Of a stretch of 64,000 bases of DNA, positions 43,459 through 52,829 are shown one piece after another (positions within the stretch are counted from its first letter, which is position 1; the number at the start of each line of letters is the position of its first letter). The notes below the pieces were generated by a model. It ran no database searches. It had not been told where the DNA came from and saw nothing but the letters and a program-made list of their open reading frames with translations. Origin of the DNA: Pseudotamlana haliotis (GTDB lineage: Bacteria; Bacteroidota; Bacteroidia; Flavobacteriales; Flavobacteriaceae); contig NZ_WAAT01000051.1 of assembly GCF_008806375.1 (NCBI RefSeq), forward strand, positions 115,380 through 179,379, given 5' to 3'. A program made the translations under genes and the position numbers.

Positions 43459-46400
43459 CTATTCAGAAACAATCACTTTCTTAGAAACTTCGGCCTCATT
43501 GGTATTCACTGTAAAAACATACATGCCAGTGGCTAGTTGTGTTGGTATTCTAATGATTTTATCGGAAGTATGAACTTGGGTTTCAAAGACCACTTGCCCG
43601 AGCATGTTAACGGCTTTGAGGCTTTCAATGTTCTTGGCATTAGGATTGCTAATGATGAGATTAGCATCTTGTTTGCTGTAGTACAACTCGAGATTTAGCT
43701 GAGTGGCTTCGTTTATATCTAAGGTTGAATCTTTAGAAAAAGCGATTTCAAAACGATCGTGAATTTCACCAGCAGCAACATTTACTAAAAACGAACTAGC
43801 ACGTAAATCATGATACGTATCGTAATCTTTTAAGTAAACTTCTACATCGTTTGGCACGTTTTCTAAAGCCGCAATATTTATTTCAACTAAACCACCCGAT
43901 TTAGTTTTTACCGTTAATGGTAAAACGGTTTGTTTGGTGATGGTATCAATACCTTGAATGACGTATTTTTCGTTTTCAATCTCCCAATACATATCTTCAA
44001 CAATAAGACCGTCTTCACCAATGGCCCCATCATAACCCCAATCTTTTCCTATAGTTGCGTTTTTATCAACGGTAGTTAATAACTGACGTAAGTAGCCTTT
44101 AGGTGATTTGTAATTCAATCTGATTTTTGGTCTCAGGTCTGCAGTTGTTGTTTTGGCTTCAGCTTCAGCGTCTTTTTTACTAGCACTTTTCATGAAAACG
44201 GAATTTGTTCCTTCTTTTTCAAAAACACGTTGCCCATTATTAAACGTTATTGTTGTTTCTGTTTGTCCAGATTTTGCTTTCACAAAAAAGCCTTGTCCAA
44301 CAGGTATGTATTGTTGTGGTGTTTTTGTTGAATCCTTTCCTGTGTCATTCCCGTCAGTCGTAGGTGTATAACCATTAAGAATATCTGCAGGAGATCCTAC
44401 AGAACCCGAAAGGTTATACATTCCATAACCACCTTCGTATTCTTTTAAGTAATGTGACCCACCACCATGATGATCCCAAAAATATAGGGTTCCGTCAATA
44501 GTATTTTGGTTATCGGTTAAAAAGGTGTTTGCATCTAAAGCAGATGGGTAGGGGTTACCTACTAAATATTCGTTTCCAGAATCTAGAGTCAACGTGTACT
44601 CCCCATTATTAGGAATCCCTTTAAAAGTATAATTTTCTTCATCGGTAACGGCTTTACTAGCACTTGTCCCCTTCATGCTATAGCCTTGACCAACCTTTAA
44701 ACTACCGGTGTTTCCAACGTGTTTCCAAGCATAATAATTGTCTACTGCTGCATTTTCAAATTTGTATAACCAATACGAAGCAATTTTCATAGCTCCTGCT
44801 GCATCACTTCCATTATAACCTCCAACGTAAGTAATGTCTATAGGTGCAGAATTTCCATCAGAGCCATCTTTTAATATACCACCAACAGTATATTGCTTGC
44901 TGCCTGTATTAACTGGTGACGACCAATAATTATAGGTATATAAATTGGCTGTACCTTGTTGGTCGCGTTCTAGAGTACCCGTACCTGCTCCGAGTGTACT
45001 GTCTTCGGTTTGTATAAGTTGTGATTCGCCTTGTAAATCGATAATTCCATTATCGTCAATATTTAAGTACCACGAGTTGTAAATGCCTTTATCGCCCTCA
45101 ACCGATAATTTTTTATCACGATCTACTATAATACCAACCGAGCCTTGGGTGTCGTAACCACCATCCATAACTAGGTTTTGTTTTACATGAATAATAGATG
45201 CACCATCTGGATTATCCATTTTGGTAGTAATATCCCAAACATCGCCGTGTAGCCAGGTGTTTGGATCGCTCCAATCGCCGCCAATGTTTGTTGTTTCGTA
45301 TGGTAGCGGTGCGGTTTGAGGGTATATGTTTTTGGCATTGTATATTGTTGCTCTAGTAGAACTAGGATTAGTGATATCAATTAATTTATCGTCAAGATAG
45401 GTATCCATTTTATAATAACGAATCAAACTACTGCCCAAATCGGAAGCGATATCTAACGGAATAATTCTACCACTATTAAAATTATTGGTATCATCTAACT
45501 CTTGATATACCATACGCTTTAATTCGGTTTCGGTAAGTGCTCTATTAAAAACGCGTACTTCATCGATTTCACCTTGTAGATGAGTTGAATTATGAGATGG
45601 TGAATGACCTAGTACAAAATGTATACCGTCATTGTCTATTGAGGCGTCCGTCATTGGTATTTTCTTTTTTAACTCACCATTTAAAAAGAAAGCTAGACTA
45701 TCTGCAGTTTTATAAGTACATGCCAAATGTGTCCATTCCCCCTTCTGCATAGGCTCTATGTCAATCAGTTTATCTTTATTAACATCTGAAATGATCCTAC
45801 CAGAAGAGTAAAAAAAGTTAATATTTAGTTGGCCCATTATAAATTGCTTTGTCGTTGTTGAAGTAGGGTCTATTTTCACCCAGCACATCATGGTACCTTC
45901 TCTTGTGTTATCTAAAAATGGTGATTCTTCTACATAATCGTTTATGCCATCAAAGTATAGGCTGTAGCTGTGGTTTAAATTCCTTGGAGAGCCAAAATTG
46001 CTATGATCCGTGTCAAAGACGTCTAAAAGGCCATCGCTGTCTGTATCTTTATTGTCATCTATGGTGCCATCTTTGGGAGAAGAAGTGTCGAGATGGGCAT
46101 AAATTTCTGGAATATCAAAATTAGTGCCATCAGATTTAACGTTTAAATAATCTGGAGTTCCTGGTGTTGTTTCTATAGGATCTGTATAGCCATTTAGTCC
46201 AAAACCATAAAAATTATCGATAGTGTCAAGTGCACCATCGCCATCTGTATCAGGGCCATCTCCAGCACCGTCTCCGGTAACGTCTATTTCGCCTAGCCCA
46301 TCGTATTCATAGTCATCAAATACACCATCGTTGTCTGAATCTAAATCTAGATAATTGGGTACGCCATCACCATCAAAATCTAGTAATGTAGCACCTGTAG

Positions 46401-48996
46401 GGTAACTATCATGTACACCATCATTATTAGCATCATCCCAATCTGAATTACCATAAAGAGTACCGTCGTTATCATCATCAGAAAGTCCTAATTCTACCAA
46501 AGTTGGTATACCATCGTTATCATCATCAATATCTAAAACATCAGCCACGCCATCGCCATCAGAGTCGCAAAAAAGTTGTTCTACTCTAATATCGTCAATG
46601 GCAAGATCATTGCCTAAGCCACCAGTCGCAAGATTACTTAATCTTACGGTAAAAGCAGAGATAGTAGGTTTAAAGATAAGTTTGTTAATTACCCAACCTT
46701 CAATGTCGGATGCTACTATGGGAGCAGTTTGGTGTGATTCAATAACTGTAAAACCGTTAGGGTCTACGATTTCCATTAAAATTTCTGGTTTACTTCTAGA
46801 AGGATCATCCACACGATCTAAATTAATAGCCGCAAAACTATAGGTCACCTCAACACCTGGTGTTACCCCTGTGATTTGATTTTCATAAAATACACCACCA
46901 GCTTGATCTTCTGCATTGAAAATGGCCATTCTACCATTGGTGTCATCAGGCGGCGTGTGGTCCTTACCCTTATACCAATATTTATCTGCCCAGTGTGCTA
47001 TGTCTTGTGCGTTTTGATAAACGGTATAACTACCATCATTAACGTCTCCACTAGCGGCATATTGATAGGTTGTACTCGCGTCAGCAAAATTAGCGTCTAT
47101 CTCCACGCGGTCTGTTCCAGTTCCAAAAGTTTCATATAAAAACACAGTTTTAGCAAGAGATGCATGGGGGTTTGATTGACAGTTACTGTTTTCAATTTCA
47201 TCTAAAATCCCATCATTATCATCATCTATATCGATGTTATCGGTAATGCCATCACCATCGGTATCTGGATAGACTGTTGGGTCTGGTACTGGTACTGGAT
47301 TTGTACTTATTCCTCGTCCTTCAATTAAAAAGGTGTAGGGGCTTTTTATAGGGTCATCGTTTTGTACAATAACCGTTGCTTGTTTTAGTCCAGTAGAGGT
47401 TGGGGTGAAGGTGATTTCAAAAGTTGCAGTTTTGTTACCGGCTAGTGTCGTTTTTTTTGTTGGTTGGGCTGTTATTGTAAAATCACTAGTTGCTCCAGAT
47501 AAACTTATAGGGTTTTCAGGAAGTTCTATATTCCCATTTCCTGTGTTTGAAATACTAAACGTTTTAAGCAGGCTACCTGTAACGGCATCTGTGCTTCCAA
47601 AATTGGTGTTATTCGTACTGCTTGTAGTTGTAGATCCGTTGGAAATGCTATTATTATTTCCTGTGATTACTAGGCTTGGTGAGTTTTTTGCGTAAATGTT
47701 TACGAAGTAGTCTTCGAATTCTTGAGTAGTTTTAAGTTCACCACATCCATTATGCTGCAACCAATTGTCCTGCTCAATTGCTACTCTCATAACTGTAGTG
47801 CCTACTAAAACATTATCTGGTACTGTAAACTTAATACTATTACTTGTGCTTTGAACATAGGTCAGTTCATTGGATATATTAAACTTACCATCTTGGTTAT
47901 AATCAATAAATATACCTGCTGATTGGGGTGAGCCTTCTGTTGTTAAGTAAATCGTATAAGTCTTGCCCATTTGCATATCTGCGGAAGGCGTGTTTAAATA
48001 ATTGCCATATCCACCGTCGTCTCCAGAAGGATTACTAATACTTGAGTTTTCTCCTGTTAAAGAAACATTCTTTATATAAACAATGCCATAAGAATTTGAA
48101 ACTGGCGTACATGCCCCTAAATTAACAGCGATATTAACTGTTGCCGTATCACAATTACCCTGGCTATCACAAATTGAATAGGTAAAACTATCGTTTCCAA
48201 CATAGTCGGTATTTGGTACGTATTCAAAGATGCCATCACCATCAATAGCGGTAGATTCAATAACTTGACCATAAGTAGGGTTAGTTGCAATACTAAAATC
48301 ATCACCATCTCCTCGCTCAATACTGATATTGTCATTTGCGCCTACATTAATTTGATTGCTAGTACCACTTGAGTTTTTTTCTAAAAGAAGTTCGTCATCA
48401 AATGCTTCAGGCGTATTAGGAAAGTCGAAGTTTAATGTGTAATCTTCAATTTCTAATATAGATGTCTGTGATTGGTTGTGAATATCATTATTAGTAAAAT
48501 CGCAAGGTTGGGATGGAACTACATTACAATGATCACAGGTATAATAAAAAGCTACAACACGTAAAGTTGCTGAAGATAGTGTTGTGGGAGCGATCGTGAT
48601 GGTCCCTGAGAAATTCGTAGTAACTGCTGGTGCGCCAGAGTCGTATACTTGTGTGAAATTACCCGAACTATCATCTGTCATCCAAATAACAATTTTTACC
48701 TTTTTATTATTGTTTTGATTGGTAACCATAAAGTCGTATCCCGACCCCGAAGTTACATTAACACTTTGTGTTGAAAAGTAATTGGTATAACCCTCATTTA
48801 TGTCATTGTAAGGAGGATTACTTTCATTAATTATTGAAGATTGGCTATCTCCAGTAATTTTAAACTTTGTTATACCAAGTCCGTACTCTATATTATAATC
48901 ACTAGGCACACACTGCCCATAAACAAAATAAACATTAACCAATAAAAATAAAGGCATAAAAAAAGCCTTCAATATAAACGTATAAGATTTTTTCAT
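43459..48996 (-). CDS. Giant multidomain T9SS-exported surface protein
   Basis: The 1845-residue protein has a signal peptide (MKKSYTFILKAFFMPLFLLVNVYFVYGQ). A cadherin-like or Big-like segment follows (NTDYVGNDSFTYSICDSQGN, near 270), then a GEVED domain (GIFIDYNQDGKFN...EDYFVNIYAKN) and an ASH/HYDIN-like segment (FSISNTGNGNIEL...ITFTPTSTG). Many thrombospondin type 3 calcium repeats (DTDGDGITDNIDIDDDNDG and others, about 570-980) precede a LamG-like domain (SLYFDGINDYVEESP...LGHSPSHN). The C-terminus is a type A sorting domain (LYYSKQDANLIISNPN...LGQVVF...GMYVFTVNT...VIVSE). It should be secreted by T9SS and act as an adhesin or matrix protein. Confidence 0.93.
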   Translation of the reverse strand: MKKSYTFILKAFFMPLFLLVNVYFVYGQCVPSDYNIEYGLGITKFKITGDSQSSIINESNPPYNDINEGYTNYFSTQSVNVTSGSGYDFMVTNQNNNKKVKIVIWMTDDSSGNFTQVYDSGAPAVTTNFSGTITIAPTTLSSATLRVVAFYYTCDHCNVVPSQPCDFTNNDIHNQSQTSILEIEDYTLNFDFPNTPEAFDDELLLEKNSSGTSNQINVGANDNISIERGDGDDFSIATNPTYGQVIESTAIDGDGIFEYVPNTDYVGNDSFTYSICDSQGNCDTATVNIAVNLGACTPVSNSYGIVYIKNVSLTGENSSISNPSGDDGGYGNYLNTPSADMQMGKTYTIYLTTEGSPQSAGIFIDYNQDGKFNISNELTYVQSTSNSIKFTVPDNVLVGTTVMRVAIEQDNWLQHNGCGELKTTQEFEDYFVNIYAKNSPSLVITGNNNSISNGSTTTSSTNNTNFGSTDAVTGSLLKTFSISNTGNGNIELPENPISLSGATSDFTITAQPTKKTTLAGNKTATFEITFTPTSTGLKQATVIVQNDDPIKSPYTFLIEGRGISTNPVPVPDPTVYPDTDGDGITDNIDIDDDNDGILDEIENSNCQSNPHASLAKTVFLYETFGTGTDRVEIDANFADASTTYQYAASGDVNDGSYTVYQNAQDIAHWADKYWYKGKDHTPPDDTNGRMAIFNAEDQAGGVFYENQITGVTPGVEVTYSFAAINLDRVDDPSRSKPEILMEIVDPNGFTVIESHQTAPIVASDIEGWVINKLIFKPTISAFTVRLSNLATGGLGNDLAIDDIRVEQLFCDSDGDGVADVLDIDDDNDGIPTLVELGLSDDDNDGTLYGNSDWDDANNDGVHDSYPTGATLLDFDGDGVPNYLDLDSDNDGVFDDYEYDGLGEIDVTGDGAGDGPDTDGDGALDTIDNFYGFGLNGYTDPIETTPGTPDYLNVKSDGTNFDIPEIYAHLDTSSPKDGTIDDNKDTDSDGLLDVFDTDHSNFGSPRNLNHSYSLYFDGINDYVEESPFLDNTREGTMMCWVKIDPTSTTTKQFIMGQLNINFFYSSGRIISDVNKDKLIDIEPMQKGEWTHLACTYKTADSLAFFLNGELKKKIPMTDASIDNDGIHFVLGHSPSHNSTHLQGEIDEVRVFNRALTETELKRMVYQELDDTNNFNSGRIIPLDIASDLGSSLIRYYKMDTYLDDKLIDITNPSSTRATIYNAKNIYPQTAPLPYETTNIGGDWSDPNTWLHGDVWDITTKMDNPDGASIIHVKQNLVMDGGYDTQGSVGIIVDRDKKLSVEGDKGIYNSWYLNIDDNGIIDLQGESQLIQTEDSTLGAGTGTLERDQQGTANLYTYNYWSSPVNTGSKQYTVGGILKDGSDGNSAPIDITYVGGYNGSDAAGAMKIASYWLYKFENAAVDNYYAWKHVGNTGSLKVGQGYSMKGTSASKAVTDEENYTFKGIPNNGEYTLTLDSGNEYLVGNPYPSALDANTFLTDNQNTIDGTLYFWDHHGGGSHYLKEYEGGYGMYNLSGSVGSPADILNGYTPTTDGNDTGKDSTKTPQQYIPVGQGFFVKAKSGQTETTITFNNGQRVFEKEGTNSVFMKSASKKDAEAEAKTTTADLRPKIRLNYKSPKGYLRQLLTTVDKNATIGKDWGYDGAIGEDGLIVEDMYWEIENEKYVIQGIDTITKQTVLPLTVKTKSGGLVEINIAALENVPNDVEVYLKDYDTYHDLRASSFLVNVAAGEIHDRFEIAFSKDSTLDINEATQLNLELYYSKQDANLIISNPNAKNIESLKAVNMLGQVVFETQVHTSDKIIRIPTQLATGMYVFTVNTNEAEVSKKVIVSE

Positions 48997-49247
48997 AATA
49001 CTTTGAGAGAGTGTTAGAGAGCGCTATTAATCTTTTATTTTCTATTTAAACTGCTAACAATAAATAATTTGCAAAATAAAGTTTTATAATGGAATGCATA
49101 TAATGTTGTGGGTTTTATTCGATAAATGGAATGTTTTTTCTAAAATTTAACATTTTTAGTAGTGTTATGTGTGCATAAAATGTGAATTAGGTAGGAAATA
49201 ATTTTTTTAAACGTAGGTTTATACGTTCAATTTTGTTGGAATACCAT

Positions 49248-49255
49248 TAGATTTG
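49248..49255 (+). promoter_or_regulatory. -7 box of the CAP-domain gene
   Basis: TAGATTTG fits TAnnTTTG and lies 78 nt before the preferred start at 49333. Confidence 0.35.
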
Positions 49256-49332
49256 AGTGTGATAATACCCGTTTTATGAGTATTCAGGTTAAAAATAAAT
49301 GTATATTTGATTTACCCAAATCTTTAAAAAAT

Positions 49333-49818
49333 ATGAAAACCACCTTTTTAAAACCTTGGTTCGCCTTGGTTTGCATGACCATGCTAATTTTTAGTACCGC
49401 TTGTTCTTCAAGTGATGACTCCAATGGTAACCAAGGAGACGAGAAAAAAACGCTAAGCACACAATTATTAAATGGTTTAAACGATCACCGATTGAGTTTA
49501 GGACTTGACGCATTAATTTTACATGACTATGCCAGTACTTTAGCGCAGGAGCATAGTGAATACATGGCAGAAGCAGGTAAAATGAGTTATGATAATTCTT
49601 ATGAACGTGCCGAGTTAATGTTTAAAGCAGAAAGTCCGAGTAAGATGTCTGAAAGTGCGGCATGGAAATACAATACTGCCGAAGAGGCTGTAGCAGCCAT
49701 GTTAAATGCCTCAGAGCATAAAAACAACATTGAAGCTGATTTTACTCATATCGGCATTGGTACGAGTAAAAGTGACGCTGGTATTTATTTTTATTCTTTG
49801 ATTTTTTTGAGAAAGTAA
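49333..49818 (+). CDS. CAP/SCP-domain lipoprotein
   Basis: The 161-residue lipoprotein has a signal peptide with the lipobox FSTACSSSDDS, a short linker and a CAP (SCP-like) domain. LLNGLNDHRLSLGLDALILHDYASTLAQEHSEYMAE carries the first His and the conserved helix, ASEHKNNIEADFTHIGIG the second block. Bacterial CAP domains of this YkwD type are extracytoplasmic and of uncertain activity. An ATG at 49276 would add 19 residues before the signal peptide, so I use 49333. Confidence 0.9.
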   Translation: MKTTFLKPWFALVCMTMLIFSTACSSSDDSNGNQGDEKKTLSTQLLNGLNDHRLSLGLDALILHDYASTLAQEHSEYMAEAGKMSYDNSYERAELMFKAESPSKMSESAAWKYNTAEEAVAAMLNASEHKNNIEADFTHIGIGTSKSDAGIYFYSLIFLRK

Positions 49819-49845
49819 CGTTTAGTACGTAGTTATCAATATTCT

Positions 49846-49885
49846 AAAATCTGTTTCACTGATTAAGGTGTAACAGATTTTTTTG
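49846..49885 (+). terminator. Terminator of the CAP-domain gene
   Basis: Stem AAATCTGTT...AACAGATTT followed by TTTT; an inner CAC/GTG pair extends the stem. Confidence 0.82.
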
Positions 49886-49988
49886 CTTAAAGCAGATACC
49901 ATGGCTTATTAACCTGATTACTATTTTTAATCTTACCTTAGTAGAAATAGTAGTTATAATTGGTGTTAGACATCTAATTTAGTAAACC

Positions 49989-51545
49989 ATGAGCAAAAAT
50001 ATATTAGATTTTGGTATAGATGAAGCCCTTAAAACTTTAGGGATTTCATCTGAAAACCCAGGAACTTCTACCGGGGTAAAACAGTTTTCAAGCGGCAGTA
50101 TGATTTCTAGTTGGTCTCCCGTAAACGGAAAATTAATCGCGAAGGTGAAAAGTACCACCAAGGCTGATTATGCTCTAGTTATGGATACAGCGACTGAAGC
50201 TTTTAAAACCTGGCGGAAGGTACCGGCGCCACAGCGCGGCGAGGTCGTACGTCAGTTTGCCGATAAATTACGAGAAAAAAAGGAAGCGCTAGGTAAATTG
50301 GTATCTTTTGAAATGGGTAAAAGTTACCAAGAAGGTTTGGGTGAAGTTCAGGAAATGATTGACATCTGCGATTTTGCGGTAGGGCTTTCACGTCAGCTGC
50401 ACGGCCTCACCATGCACAGTGAGCGTCCGGGACATCGCATGTATGAGCAGTACCATTCGCTTGGCGTGGTGGGTATTATTTCAGCCTTTAATTTTCCAGT
50501 AGCCGTTTGGGCTTGGAATACCGCTTTGGCTTGGGTGTGTGGTGATGTTTGCGTGTGGAAACCTTCCGAAAAAACACCACTTTGCGGTGTTGCGTGTCAG
50601 AATATAGCAGCCGAAGTTTTTGCCGAAAACAATCTACCCGAAGGTATTTCTTGTTTAATTAATGGTGATGCTCAAGTGGGCGCTTTAATGACTAAAGATA
50701 CTCGAATCCCGTTAATTTCAGCAACCGGCTCTACAAAAATGGGTAAAACCGTAGCCCAAGAAGTAGCGGCAAGATTAGGAAAAAGTTTATTAGAACTTGG
50801 TGGTAATAATGCTATTATTGTAACGCCGGATGCTGATATAAAAATGACGGTTATTGGGGCTATTTTTGGTGCGGTGGGTACTGCTGGGCAACGTTGTACT
50901 TCTACACGCCGATTAATCATTCATGAATCCATTTACGATAAAGTCATCGCTGCCGTTGTTAAGGCTTGCAAGCAACTGCGTATAGGAAATCCTTTAGATG
51001 AAAACAATCATGTGGGGCCCATTATAGATGCCGATGCTGTAAAAATGTACACCAAAGCCTTAAAAGACGTCGTAGAAGAAGGCGGTCGTGTGCTTGTTGA
51101 AGGGGGTGTGATTTCAGGCGAAGGTTTTGAAAGTGGGTGTTACGTGAAGCCCGCTATTGTTGCTGTAGAACCACATTTTAAAATGGTGCAGCAAGAAACA
51201 TTTGCACCTATATTATATGTGATGACCTATACTGGTGCTGTTGAAAATGCTTTAGAAATTCAAAATAGCGTAGCACAAGGACTAAGTTCTGCGATTATGA
51301 CTAATAATTTACGTGAAGCCGAACGTTTTCTGTCGGTTGAAGGTTCCGATTGCGGAATCGCTAATGTGAATATTGGGACTTCAGGTGCCGAAATAGGCGG
51401 GGCTTTTGGTGGTGAAAAAGAAACCGGCGGCGGTCGCGAATCAGGTTCAGATGCGTGGAAAATCTATATGCGCCGACAAACCAATACCATTAATTACAGC
51501 GCCGAGTTGCCTTTGGCACAGGGGATTATCTTTGATATGGATTGA
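49989..51545 (+). CDS. Aldehyde dehydrogenase, ALDH7 (aminoadipic semialdehyde / piperideine-6-carboxylate) type
   Basis: The 518-residue enzyme has the ALDH7 form of the core motifs: LGVVGIISAFNFPVAVWAWN, the general base Glu in LLELGGNNAI, and the nucleophile Cys303 in GTAGQRCTSTRRLI. NGDAQVGALM and the NVNIGTSGAEIGGAFGGEKETGGGRESG tail are also typical of the antiquitin/AmaB group. Such enzymes oxidise alpha-aminoadipic semialdehyde (or its cyclic form) to alpha-aminoadipate with NAD+ in lysine breakdown. No other lysine-catabolism gene is adjacent. Confidence 0.9.
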   Translation: MSKNILDFGIDEALKTLGISSENPGTSTGVKQFSSGSMISSWSPVNGKLIAKVKSTTKADYALVMDTATEAFKTWRKVPAPQRGEVVRQFADKLREKKEALGKLVSFEMGKSYQEGLGEVQEMIDICDFAVGLSRQLHGLTMHSERPGHRMYEQYHSLGVVGIISAFNFPVAVWAWNTALAWVCGDVCVWKPSEKTPLCGVACQNIAAEVFAENNLPEGISCLINGDAQVGALMTKDTRIPLISATGSTKMGKTVAQEVAARLGKSLLELGGNNAIIVTPDADIKMTVIGAIFGAVGTAGQRCTSTRRLIIHESIYDKVIAAVVKACKQLRIGNPLDENNHVGPIIDADAVKMYTKALKDVVEEGGRVLVEGGVISGEGFESGCYVKPAIVAVEPHFKMVQQETFAPILYVMTYTGAVENALEIQNSVAQGLSSAIMTNNLREAERFLSVEGSDCGIANVNIGTSGAEIGGAFGGEKETGGGRESGSDAWKIYMRRQTNTINYSAELPLAQGIIFDMD

Positions 51546-51592
51546 ATGGTTTATACGCTTAATCGTGGTTAGAAATTGAATATTTATTTTTA

Positions 51593-51634
51593 CCTACAGC
51601 CTACAGCCTACAGCCTACAGCCTACAGCCTACAG
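51593..51634. repeat. Tandem heptanucleotide repeat, six copies of CCTACAG
   Basis: Six perfect units of 7 nt run from 51593 to 51634, followed by a partial CCTA. They lie between the convergent aldehyde dehydrogenase and yraN genes, outside both coding regions. Confidence 0.92.
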
Positions 51635-51674
51635 CCTATTGCATGACAACTTGAAATCTGAAATGTAGAATCTT

Positions 51675-52034
51675 TCAAAAATGATAAAAAGCATCCTCTA
51701 AATGCTCTATTTGAAAGGTTTTTCCGGCTTTTACAATGGCGATAATATCAAAGCGCACATCAACATCTAAACCGTTTTTTTGAACATAATGGTTAATTGC
51801 GTAAACCAAACGCTGAATTTGCTTGGGCTTGACAAAGTCCTGCGGATTTCCAAAATCAATAGTCGAGCGGGTTTTGACTTCAACCACAGCCAGGGTATCT
51901 TTAATTTTGGCAATGATGTCAATTTCCGATTTTCCGAAGCGGTAATTGCGTTCTAGAATTTGGTAACCATGTTTTAATAAAAAATCTACAGCGAGCTGTT
52001 CGCCCTTTTCTCCAAGTTTGTTATGTTCTGCCAT
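51675..52034 (-). CDS. YraN family (UPF0102) nuclease-fold protein
   Basis: The 119-residue protein matches the YraN/UPF0102 family, a small restriction-endonuclease-like fold. GEKGEQLAVDFLLKHGYQILERNYR is followed by the catalytic-type pattern GKSEIDIIAKIKDTLAVVEVKTR (Glu, Asp, ExK) and VRFDIIAI. Its role is unsettled; a link to DNA uptake or recombination has been suggested for the family. Transcribed alone on the minus strand. Confidence 0.93.
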   Translation of the reverse strand: MAEHNKLGEKGEQLAVDFLLKHGYQILERNYRFGKSEIDIIAKIKDTLAVVEVKTRSTIDFGNPQDFVKPKQIQRLVYAINHYVQKNGLDVDVRFDIIAIVKAGKTFQIEHLEDAFYHF

Positions 52035-52101
52035 GATGTAAATGTAGGAAAATATTTTCTTTTTAAAGTTGCAAAGGCGCTGTGGTAAGATGACTATGAA
52101 T

Positions 52102-52156
52102 ATTTTTAGACTTATCTAAAAATATTTTTAATACCTATTGAAGTTCAGTATATTTG
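52102..52156 (+). promoter_or_regulatory. MntR/DtxR-type operator candidate and promoter
   Basis: A perfect 9-bp inverted repeat, ATTTTTAGA (52102-52110) CTTA TCTAAAAAT (52115-52123), sits just upstream of the -33 region of the -7 box TATATTTG (52149-52156). The TTTAGAN4TCTAAA form resembles MntR/DtxR-family operators, so the downstream metalloregulator gene may repress its own operon. Confidence 0.65.
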
Positions 52157-52174
52157 CCTGTATTTTTTAATGTT

Positions 52175-52828
52175 ATGGTGACACTATCAGAAGAGAATTA
52201 TTTAAAAGCCATCTACCATTTGGGTAAACAAGGCTCGGTTGCGGTAAGTACAAATGCTATTGCCGAAAAGATTGAATCGAAGGCCTCATCGGTTACCGAT
52301 ATGATTAAGAAATTAGCAGAGAAAGATTTGGCTAATTATGTCAAATATCAAGGCGTGACCTTAACCGAATCCGGACGATTAGCAGCGGCATTAGTTGTTA
52401 GAAAGCACCGCCTATGGGAAGTTTTTCTCGTAGAAAAATTAAATTTCACTTGGGATGAGGTGCATGATGTAGCCGAACAGTTGGAGCATATCAAATCGCT
52501 TAAATTGGTTAATGAGCTCGATGCTTTGTTAGGCTTTCCAACACACGATCCACACGGCGACCCGATACCAGATAAAGAAGGGAATTACACACTAATAAAA
52601 AGTGTAAATATTTTAGAAGTAGAACCAGGAAATGAGGGGGTTTTGGCTCAGGTGAAAGATTCTTCAGATGTGTTTTTAAGATATTTAGACAAGAATAATT
52701 TAGCCCTTGGCGATAAAATAAAAGTTTTAGATTTTGAACCTTTTGATAATTCGTTAACCATAGAAACCAGCTCCCAAAAGATGATTATTTCTAATGATGT
52801 GGCTAAAAATTTATACATAAGTTTATAA
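52175..52828 (+). CDS. Metal-dependent repressor, DtxR/MntR family
   Basis: The 217-residue regulator starts MVTLSEENYLKAIYHLG. It has a winged helix (residues about 5-65, VSTNAIAEKIESKASSVTDMIKKL) and the metal-binding dimerisation domain. RKHRLWEVFLVEKL and DEVHDVAEQLEHIKS hold the His, Glu and His ligands, followed by [11 protein letters not shown]-terminal SH3-like FeoA-type domain ends the protein. An in-frame TTG at 52154 lies inside the -7 box, so the start must be 52175. It should repress metal-uptake genes when Mn(II) or Fe(II) is bound. The next gene starts one base after its stop. Confidence 0.9.
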   Translation: MVTLSEENYLKAIYHLGKQGSVAVSTNAIAEKIESKASSVTDMIKKLAEKDLANYVKYQGVTLTESGRLAAALVVRKHRLWEVFLVEKLNFTWDEVHDVAEQLEHIKSLKLVNELDALLGFPTHDPHGDPIPDKEGNYTLIKSVNILEVEPGNEGVLAQVKDSSDVFLRYLDKNNLALGDKIKVLDFEPFDNSLTIETSSQKMIISNDVAKNLYISL

Positions 52829-52829
52829 T

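Noticed and set aside
51593..51634. CRISPR-like array
   Set aside because: Unit is 7 bp without spacers; it is a simple tandem repeat.
52154..52174. TTG start for the DtxR/MntR-like regulator
   Set aside because: The TTG is part of the -7 box TATATTTG, so transcription starts after it; ATG 52175 gives the family N-terminus.
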